Source: a virus
Reading direction: 5' to 3' (one strand)
Virus record (IMG/VR): IMGVR_UViG_3300031902_000061
Span: 1 to 21,587 of that record
Length of the DNA: 21,587 bases
Shown here: piece by piece, positions 12,980 to 17,976 of the stretch
Position numbering within the stretch: the stretch's first letter is position 1
Layout: each line of letters starts with the position of its first letter
Notes under the pieces: generated by a model
Database searches by the model: none
Told to the model about the DNA's origin: nothing
What the model saw: the letters and a program-made list of their open reading frames with translations, nothing else
Position numbers and translations under genes: made by a program

Positions 12980-13207
12980 CTATTTGTGCAGAGCCTCGAT
13001 AATCCGGTTGTAGACCTCTGCGTGCTCTGTGTAGCTGCCGCACTTGTCAAAACGGCCAATTACTTTGTTCAAAACGTCTGCAATGCCATCTGCTTCTTCT
13101 ATCGACGCTGGCGTAATACACAAGTCCATCTTTTCACCGTCAACTGCCGCGTATACGTCGCCTACTCTGCTTCCGTCTGACAGTGTTTTCTCGATCATTT
13201 TGAACAT
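12980..13207 (-). CDS. 75-aa hypothetical early protein
   Basis: Not recognised. A short beta region (RVGDVYAAVDGEKMDLCITP, 14-33) is followed by two helices (EEADGIADVLNKVIGRF and HAEVYNRIIEALHK). It is acidic overall, with no membrane or signal segments. GGGAG lies 8 nt before the ATG. Second gene of the leftward operon after the divergent control region, where phages keep early host-takeover or regulatory proteins. Confidence 0.65.
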   Translation of the reverse strand: MFKMIEKTLSDGSRVGDVYAAVDGEKMDLCITPASIEEADGIADVLNKVIGRFDKCGSYTEHAEVYNRIIEALHK

Positions 13208-13249
13208 TTCAGTTTCTCCCGTTGCGTTGTTGATGGTGTAACTCTGCGC

Positions 13250-13417
13250 TCACTGTACCCGCTTGTCAAGCGGATTACGCAAAATATATTCAGCCAGTGC
13301 TACGGCATACCGCCAAGTGGGTGATTCTTCGCATAAACCCTCGTTACGAATCATGTCTACAAGCCCTTTAACAGTGGATTCCAGCTCATCGGTACGCATC
13401 TTGTGAAGGTCGATCAC
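13250..13417 (-). CDS. 55-aa hypothetical, first gene of the leftward early operon
   Basis: GTG at 13417 is chosen because GGAGG lies 8 nt upstream; TTG at 13432 and ATG at 13399 have no such site. The product is helical and acidic (DLHKMRTDELESTVKGLVDMI) with AEYILRNPLDKRVQ at the end, matching no family I know. It starts about 40 nt downstream of the likely start point of the minus-strand promoter, making it the first message of the operon. Confidence 0.6.
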   Translation of the reverse strand: MIDLHKMRTDELESTVKGLVDMIRNEGLCEESPTWRYAVALAEYILRNPLDKRVQ

Positions 13418-13443
13418 GGATATTGCCTCCAATATTGTTGCGG

Positions 13444-13472
13444 TTGCACTGTACTATTGACGGCAGTGTTAT
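13444..13472 (+). promoter_or_regulatory. candidate sigma70 promoter for the rightward replication operon
   Basis: TTGCAC (13444-13449), 17-bp spacer, TGTTAT (13467-13472). A start near 13479 would give a leader of about 110 nt before the ATG at 13592. Each box matches the consensus at four of six positions, so it is moderate and may need help. It shares its -10 region with the opposing promoter. Confidence 0.4.
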
Positions 13473-13493
13473 GCAATAGCTTTAGGATGTCAA
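13466..13493 (-). promoter_or_regulatory. candidate sigma70 promoter for the leftward early operon
   Basis: Minus-strand TTGACA (13493-13488, exact consensus), 16-bp spacer, TAACAC (13471-13466, weak). Transcription would begin near 13459 and reach the GTG at 13417. It overlaps the rightward promoter head-on, so the two should exclude each other. Confidence 0.4.
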
Positions 13494-13526
13494 GCGAAAT
13501 GTGTGGTAGAGTCTGGTCTGTAGTTC

Positions 13527-13586
13527 GGATGGCTGGTGTCCTGCCGGTAACAGGCCCAGCTATCCACCCAACCTTTACCGGAGGTG
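13527..13586 (+). promoter_or_regulatory. mRNA leader hairpin with loop-to-SD pairing (pseudoknot, riboregulator-like)
   Basis: A 10-bp stem (13527-13536 with 13556-13565, one G-U pair) carries an inner 4-bp stem CCTG (13540-13543) / CAGG (13551-13554). The 7-nt loop is CCGGTAA (13544-13550). This loop is exactly complementary to TTACCGG (13575-13581), which overlaps the SD GGAGGTG (13580-13586) of the gene at 13592. Formation of the pseudoknot would hide the first SD bases. The layout is that of a translational switch. It matches no riboswitch class that I can recall. No protein gene occupies the segment. Confidence 0.55.
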
Positions 13587-13591
13587 AAAAA

Positions 13592-13756
13592 ATGTGCGTT
13601 ACCACTGACGACGTTTGCATTCGTGTCTATCTGAATCCAGACAACAACATCGTTGTTGCCAATAAAGATCAAGACGAGTTCGTAGTCATACCCTCATGTG
13701 ACGTGGATGCCCTGATCAAAGCCTTGCGGCTGGTTGCGAGGTGGTCAGATGCCTGA
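13592..13756 (+). CDS. 54-aa hypothetical, first gene of the replication operon
   Basis: ATG at 13592 sits 5 nt after a strong GGAGGTG, so the longer frame starting at 13403, which crosses the promoter and hairpin, is not used. The product has an N-terminal CVTTDDVC (2-9), beta-strand IRVYLNPDNNIVVANKD, and a helix DALIKALRLVARW. Not recognised. Its SD is the target of the leader pseudoknot, and its stop overlaps the next gene (ATGCCTGA). Its translation may therefore set that of the replication protein. Confidence 0.65.
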   Translation: MCVTTDDVCIRVYLNPDNNIVVANKDQDEFVVIPSCDVDALIKALRLVARWSDA

Positions 13757-14456
13757 TCGAATCATTCGAGACGAACTGCTGGAGTCGGAACGATGGCTAT
13801 CCCTTAAGGACAATGCCGACCGACTGGCATACATTTCACTCCTGCTTAAAGCCGATGCGCTGGGTAACTTCTCAGCCGAACCGTTCCGGCTGATGAGGTT
13901 GTGGCGAGACTTCGGGATTAACACGGACAGCCTGGTAGCCAAAACCCTAACCGAGCTGACCAACCATGACCTCATACGCTTGTATCAAGTTTGTGCAAAG
14001 GAGTTTTTGCACATCCCTAGATTTGGTCAGCGTTTGCGTCATGTTAAGCGAATATTCCCTCTTAGCCCATGGACTACAGACCAAGAAAAACAAACACTTG
14101 CAGATAATTCACCTGACGAAAGACAGGTGCAAGACAGGCTTGCGTCTGCTGAAGGGAAGGGAAGTGAAGGGAAGGGAAGAGATAAACCCTCTTGTTCAAA
14201 TCCTGACGGATTCGAACGCTTCTGGGATGCATATCCGAAAAAGCGCAGTAAGCAATCGGCAATGAAAGCTTGGAGCAAGATCAAGCCATCCCAAGCCATT
14301 CAGGAAAAAATACTCACCGTGTTACCTGCTTTAGCCAAATCCAGAGACTGGACGAAGGAGGGAAGGCAGTTTTGTCCATTGCCAGCCACATGGCTGAATG
14401 CGGGTGGGTGGGATGATGAAATCGTTGCTCAACAGGACACGAGGGACTTCGTATGA
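13749..14456 (+). CDS. phage replication initiator / helicase-loader-like protein
   Basis: 235 residues. The N-terminal half (about 1-105) looks like the winged-helix of phage replisome organisers, with LLKADALGNFSAEPFRLMRLWR. A charged linker follows (EGKGSEGKGR, 135-144). The C-terminal domain has FERFWDAYPKKRSKQSAMKAWSKI (155-178) and CPLPATWLNAGGWDDE (209-224), as in phage O/DnaT-type proteins. Its likely job is to bind the origin and bring in the helicase encoded next. ATG at 13749 has GAGGTGG upstream and overlaps the previous stop by 8 nt. It is coupled to the helicase by ATGA. Confidence 0.85.
   Translation: MPDRIIRDELLESERWLSLKDNADRLAYISLLLKADALGNFSAEPFRLMRLWRDFGINTDSLVAKTLTELTNHDLIRLYQVCAKEFLHIPRFGQRLRHVKRIFPLSPWTTDQEKQTLADNSPDERQVQDRLASAEGKGSEGKGRDKPSCSNPDGFERFWDAYPKKRSKQSAMKAWSKIKPSQAIQEKILTVLPALAKSRDWTKEGRQFCPLPATWLNAGGWDDEIVAQQDTRDFV
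14150..14179 (+). repeat. tandem 15-bp purine repeat inside the initiator gene
   Basis: TGAAGGGAAGGGAAG occurs twice in perfect tandem (14150-14164, 14165-14179), giving a long purine run. It encodes the EGKG linker. In lambda the origin iterons lie inside the O gene, so this might be an origin element, but a simple linker repeat is equally likely. Confidence 0.6.
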
Positions 14457-15337
14457 TCGACAACGAAAAGGATCTGATCAAGCGAGTCAATGAGCTATAC
14501 AAGCGAGGCTTGCCTACTGGGTATTCGACCGGATGGAAATCGTTGGATAGCCTGTACACCGTGGCACCTGGTCAATGGACACTGGTGACCGGTTTCCCTG
14601 GACACGGGAAATCAGAATTCGTCGATGCGCTCATGGTTAACCTGACCCGGCACGGGTGGAAGTTCGTGGTATGGTCAGCGGAGAACTTGCCTCAAGAAAT
14701 ACACTTGGCAAAGCTGATGGAAAAATACGCCATGAAGCCATTTTCTGAGGGACCGTCCGACAGGATGAATACCGATGAAAAGGACCTGTCACTGGCCGTG
14801 GTGAATAACAATTTCAAGTTTGTGCTGGCGTCGGATCAGATCAACGTGAAAGCGATTATCACGGCTGCATCGAACACCATGGACAACAGCAACCACACCG
14901 GACCGTGGGGACTGGTGATAGACCCATGGAACGAGCTGGAGCACAATCGCCCTGCAAACAAAACCGAGACTGAGTACATTTCGGAATCACTGTCGAAAAT
15001 CAGGGCATGGGCTAGGGAATGGAACGTTCATGTTTGGATCGTTGCACATCCAGCCAAAATGCAACGGGACAAGGATGGCAAAGCACCCAAGCCAGGACCG
15101 AATGACGTTGCCGGATCGCATCACTGGTGGGCAAAATGCGATAACTCGATAACGGTGTGGAGGGATGTTAGTGCATCGCACAATTTGGTCGAGGTGCTGG
15201 TGCATAAGGTCAGGTTCAAGCACATCGGCAAGACCGGTCTGGTGGAGCTGAGATATTCACGCAAGACAGGAACGTATTCGACAGTCGAATCCGTTGTTTC
15301 CATGGGAGATTACAAGCATGCAAAAGATCCAGATTGA
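14453..15337 (+). CDS. DnaB/Twinkle-type replicative helicase (no primase domain)
   Basis: RecA-fold ATPase that unwinds the fork as a ring. Walker A is GFPGHGKS (47-54), Walker B LVIDPWNELEH (154-164, D157), with the sensor VAHPAKMQRDKDGK (197-210) and GSHHWWAKCD...VWRD (221-238), which places it with gp4/Twinkle-type helicases. At 294 residues it is just the C-terminal helicase domain. The N-terminal 45 residues have no zinc finger or TOPRIM primase, so a host primase is presumably used. It is linked to the initiator gene by ATGA. Its 3' end overlaps the next microprotein by 20 nt. Confidence 0.9.
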   Translation: MIDNEKDLIKRVNELYKRGLPTGYSTGWKSLDSLYTVAPGQWTLVTGFPGHGKSEFVDALMVNLTRHGWKFVVWSAENLPQEIHLAKLMEKYAMKPFSEGPSDRMNTDEKDLSLAVVNNNFKFVLASDQINVKAIITAASNTMDNSNHTGPWGLVIDPWNELEHNRPANKTETEYISESLSKIRAWAREWNVHVWIVAHPAKMQRDKDGKAPKPGPNDVAGSHHWWAKCDNSITVWRDVSASHNLVEVLVHKVRFKHIGKTGLVELRYSRKTGTYSTVESVVSMGDYKHAKDPD

Positions 15338-15443
15338 GGTCAGATCGCCTGAAGATTCACGGTGGCCACTGGTCGTGTACGTGGATGGCAAAGCCGTCAA
15401 GATCATCCACAGCTCAGGACTGGTTGAGGACGTGCCTGTGTAA
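15318..15443 (+). CDS. 41-aa hypothetical at the end of the replication operon
   Basis: A short ORF starting inside the helicase 3' end, with GGGAG 9 nt ahead. It encodes a small beta-like protein (KIQIEVRSP, WPLVVYVDGKAVKIIHSSG). Its stop at 15441-15443 abuts the direct repeats of the downstream promoter. Not recognised. Support is the SD, plausible composition and placement. Confidence 0.55.
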   Translation: MQKIQIEVRSPEDSRWPLVVYVDGKAVKIIHSSGLVEDVPV

Positions 15444-15461
15444 AACCTGTGCAAAACCTGT
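15442..15461 (+). promoter_or_regulatory. direct repeats, candidate activator or repressor site
   Basis: AAAACCTGT occurs at 15442-15450 and 15453-15461. The repeats start 11 bp apart, about one helical turn, so both copies face the same side of DNA. The second overlaps the first base of the -35 box. This is the geometry of a protein-binding site controlling the promoter; the protein is unknown. Confidence 0.5.
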
Positions 15462-15488
15462 TGACAACTCCTGAAAGCGTGGTATAAA
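15461..15488 (+). promoter_or_regulatory. strong sigma70 promoter before the virion genes
   Basis: TTGACA (exact -35, 15461-15466), 16-bp spacer, extended -10 TGGTATAAA with TATAAA at 15483-15488. Transcription should begin near 15495 and enter the leader ahead of the packaging genes. Confidence 0.75.
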
Positions 15489-15494
15489 GCACAC

Positions 15495-15580
15495 ATCCAC
15501 CAGCGATTAGGCGCATATGCCAGCATGGTTTTGTAAATCAGCACTTGCATCGCATCCCCTGCGAGCACGTGCTTTTTTTT
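15495..15580 (+). ncRNA. short leader RNA ending at an intrinsic terminator
   Basis: The segment between the promoter and the T-tract would give an RNA of about 85 nt. It contains GCATATGC and the terminator hairpin. It resembles the lambda PR' leader, where an antiterminator is needed to read into late genes. It might instead be a stand-alone phage small RNA. The start point is inferred. Confidence 0.4.
15540..15580 (+). terminator. intrinsic terminator upstream of the packaging genes
   Basis: AGCACTTGC (15540-15548) pairs with GCACGTGCT (15565-15573) with one mismatch, followed by eight T (15573-15580). It can end both the replication operon message and the short RNA from the promoter at 15461. 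Virion genes begin 19 nt later, so readthrough or another promoter is required for them. Confidence 0.75.
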
Positions 15581-15598
15581 CGTCGAAAGGATCAGATC

Positions 15599-15835
15599 AT
15601 GGCCTCTAAGCCCGCACCCGGCGTTCGTGCCGGAGCACAAGGTAATCGCGTTTCGAACATGACCGTCAGCCAGGCCACCAGCAACAAGACCGGCGGTTCC
15701 ATGGGCCAGGGTACGGCAGTCGGTTCCGGTTCCCGTCCCACGCCCAGCAAGGTCAAGATCATGTCGAGCAATCCTGTCTCTTCGCAGATGATTCGCCCGT
15801 CGAACAAAATCGGCGGCACCGGGTACAAGGGCTGA
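15599..15835 (+). CDS. 78-aa Gly/Ser/Thr-rich hypothetical before the terminase
   Basis: ATG at 15599 with GAAAGG upstream. The sequence is low in hydrophobics and probably disordered, with GGSMGQGTAVGSGSRPTPSK in the middle (32-51) and NKIGGTGYKG at the end. The next gene holds a similar GAMGGGSKPTP segment, so the two may be diverged copies. Function unknown. First gene after the terminator, packed 2 nt before the next. Confidence 0.7.
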   Translation: MASKPAPGVRAGAQGNRVSNMTVSQATSNKTGGSMGQGTAVGSGSRPTPSKVKIMSSNPVSSQMIRPSNKIGGTGYKG

Positions 15836-15837
15836 TC

Positions 15838-16074
15838 ATGACCAAGATAGGGCCAAAGGTCACCGGCGTCTATTTCGGCCAGCCTCAGGGTAACGGTCAG
15901 GACCCTGACGAGCCGAATGATCGCTCATCCAGCCGCAAGGATGGTTTCAAGATCAGCGGCAAGGGTGCCATGGGTGGCGGATCAAAGCCCACGCCACAAG
16001 CTGCTCTGATGAAACGAGGGGCAGGGAAGATACCGTCAAGTATTCCCAAGAACTCCCAGAAGCTGCGGGGATGA
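15838..16074 (+). CDS. 78-aa basic low-complexity hypothetical, possible paralogue of its neighbour
   Basis: ATG at 15838 with AAGGG 6 nt ahead. The product starts MTKIGPKVTGVYFGQPQGNG, then a charged linker, then GKGAMGGGSKPTPQAALM (41-58) and a basic end (IPKNSQKLRG). Length equals that of the previous gene (78 residues) and the GS(R/K)PTP segment is shared, in a similar relative position. Unknown function, perhaps an internal or head-associated protein, by location only. Confidence 0.7.
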   Translation: MTKIGPKVTGVYFGQPQGNGQDPDEPNDRSSSRKDGFKISGKGAMGGGSKPTPQAALMKRGAGKIPSSIPKNSQKLRG

Positions 16075-16077
16075 GTC

Positions 16078-16455
16078 GTGGCACTGGAATTCAGCCAAGC
16101 CATTGCCGATGAGGTATGCGAGCGCATAGCCACCGGGGAGAGTCTGCGCAAGGTCTGTGATTCACCGCACATGCCAAGCGCATCAACCATCTGCAAGTGG
16201 CTGGGGCAGAACGCGGAATTCCAAAAACAATACGCGCACGCGCGCGAAATTCAGGCGGACTCATTCGCTGACGAGATTGTCGAAATCTCGGATGATGTGA
16301 CTGAGGACGCAAACAGCCGTAGGGTCAGGGTAGATTCCCGTAAGTGGATTGCTGCCAAGCTACGACCCAAGCGTTACGGTGACAAGCTCGACGTTGAGCA
16401 TAGCGGCGATGTAACAGTCAGCGTGGTCAACTATGGAAGTCCTACTTCCACATAA
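16078..16455 (+). CDS. terS: terminase small subunit
   Basis: DNA-recognition subunit of the packaging motor. Residues 4-45 form an HTH (EVCERIATGESLRKVCDSPHMPSASTICKWLGQ), typical of TerS. AHAREIQADSFADEIVEIS (61-79) is the central oligomerisation helix. SRKWIAAKLRPKRYGDKLDVEH (97-118) is a well-known family signature. GTG at 16078 has GGGG upstream and lies 3 nt after the previous stop. It overlaps TerL by 23 nt, as is common for this pair. 125 residues is on the short side but complete. Confidence 0.9.
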   Translation: MALEFSQAIADEVCERIATGESLRKVCDSPHMPSASTICKWLGQNAEFQKQYAHAREIQADSFADEIVEISDDVTEDANSRRVRVDSRKWIAAKLRPKRYGDKLDVEHSGDVTVSVVNYGSPTST

Positions 16456-17752
16456 TTTCGAGCCACGCTTCTACCAGCTCCCTGTCCTGAAAGCCCTAGA
16501 CAACGGCTGCAAACGTGCTGTCACGGTATGGCACCGCCGGGCTGGCAAGGAAAAGACCTTCGTGAACTATTGCGCCAAGGAAGCATTCAGGCGCGTGGGA
16601 ACGTACTTTTACCTGTTCCCCACCTTTGCCCAGGCCAAGCGTGTTTTGTGGGATGGTCGGGACGGATCAGGCTTCAGGTTCATGGATCACTTCCCGAAAG
16701 AGATCATCAAGAAAAAGAACGAGTCAGACCTGCGCATCGAGCTGGTCAACGGTTCAGCTTTCCAGCTGGTGGGAACGGACAATTACGACTCGATCATGGG
16801 CACGAATCCTATCGGCAACGTGTTCAGCGAGTATTCATTGCAAGACCCTGCAGCTTGGGACTACATCCGCCCTATCCTGCGTGAGAACGGCGGCTGGGCC
16901 ATATTCGATTACACGCCACGTGGTAAGAACCACGGCTACACGCTGTACGAGATGGCCAAGAACAATTCAGACTGGTTCGCTGAGGTGCTGACGATCAACG
17001 ATACCAAGGTCCTGACCGATGCAGACATCGAGGCTGAGCGCAATTCAGGCATGACCGAGGATATGATTCAGCAGGAGTTCTATTGCTCGTTCATGGGCGT
17101 GCAGTCTGGCTCAGTGTTCGGCAAGGCCATGCAGGATGCTGACAACGATGGTCGAGTATGTGGCGTCCCATGGCAGCCTGACATGCCTGTCGATACCTGG
17201 TGGGATATTGGCACTGGTGATCCGACCGCCATCTGGTTCACGCAGACCATCGGGCGTGAGATTCATGTGATCGACTATTACGAGAACTCGGGCGCAGGCG
17301 TGGGCATTGATCACTACGTCAAGCACCTGCAGAACATGCCCTATGTGTGGGGCACTCACAATGGACCGCATGACCTGGAAGCGCATCAGTTTGCTGCGGG
17401 TGGCAAGTCCACGCGTGATGTGGCTGCACAGCTCGGGTTGCAGTTCCGCATCACCGAGAAGCTGGACAAGCAGAGCCAGATCAACGCTGGCCGGTCATTC
17501 ATTGCCAGGTGCTACTTCGACCGCAAGAAGACCGAGCGTGGCCGGGATGCGCTGGTCAGCTATCACTACGAGTGGAATGACAAGCGCAAAGCATTCAGTG
17601 ATGAGCCGTACCACGACTGGGCATCGAACGGTGCTGATGCATTCATGCAACTGGCTGTCGGGCACAAGTTTGCCAAGCCAAGGGTAGCCAAGGAACAGGT
17701 ACGCATCATCAGCTACAGCAAATCAGAGGAGTCCGCACTGTGGATGGGATGA
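16433..17752 (+). CDS. terL: terminase large subunit (ATPase and nuclease)
   Basis: Packaging motor and headful/cos nuclease. The ATPase part has HRRAGKEKTF (34-43), a degenerate Walker A of the R-x-x-G-K sort seen in many TerL proteins. GNVFSE (128-133) is Walker B with catalytic E133. The RNase H-like nuclease starts at DTWWDIGTGDPTA (254-266, D258) and ends with HDWASNGADAF (394-404, D395/D402). 439 residues is normal. ATG at 16433 lies inside TerS with only a weak SD, so coupled translation is likely. Followed at once by a small protein and the portal, the classic order. Confidence 0.95.
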   Translation: MEVLLPHNFEPRFYQLPVLKALDNGCKRAVTVWHRRAGKEKTFVNYCAKEAFRRVGTYFYLFPTFAQAKRVLWDGRDGSGFRFMDHFPKEIIKKKNESDLRIELVNGSAFQLVGTDNYDSIMGTNPIGNVFSEYSLQDPAAWDYIRPILRENGGWAIFDYTPRGKNHGYTLYEMAKNNSDWFAEVLTINDTKVLTDADIEAERNSGMTEDMIQQEFYCSFMGVQSGSVFGKAMQDADNDGRVCGVPWQPDMPVDTWWDIGTGDPTAIWFTQTIGREIHVIDYYENSGAGVGIDHYVKHLQNMPYVWGTHNGPHDLEAHQFAAGGKSTRDVAAQLGLQFRITEKLDKQSQINAGRSFIARCYFDRKKTERGRDALVSYHYEWNDKRKAFSDEPYHDWASNGADAFMQLAVGHKFAKPRVAKEQVRIISYSKSEESALWMG

Positions 17753-17976
17753 TCGAAACATTCCATGTGCGGTTCCTTGAGTACGAGGAATATGACGTCT
17801 GGGAGGATGAACCTGTGATCACGTTGATGGCTACGACGCCCGAAGGCTCGTACAGCGCACGAGTGCCAGGATCAGGCCCAGCGTCCAAGCTGCGCACGCG
17901 CAGGGAAGCATTCAAGGACTACGTGCTGGGCTGCATGAGCCAGCGTATGCCTCCGCATGAGGTGACAATTGGCTGA
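17740..17976 (+). CDS. 78-aa hypothetical between terminase and portal
   Basis: GTG at 17740 is 8 nt after GAGGAG; ATG at 17749 would instead make an ATGA overlap with the TerL stop, and would lose only three residues. The product is acidic at first (FLEYEEYDVWEDEPV, 11-25) with a basic helix later (KLRTRREAFKDYVLG). No family recognised. Its small size and location suggest a packaging or assembly accessory, which is inference. Confidence 0.7.
   Translation: MDGMIETFHVRFLEYEEYDVWEDEPVITLMATTPEGSYSARVPGSGPASKLRTRREAFKDYVLGCMSQRMPPHEVTIG

Noticed and set aside
15517-15609. 30-codon ORF inside the leader before the packaging genes
   Set aside because: It reads through the terminator hairpin and its T-tract and has only a weak AGG ahead; the RNA element explains the segment better.
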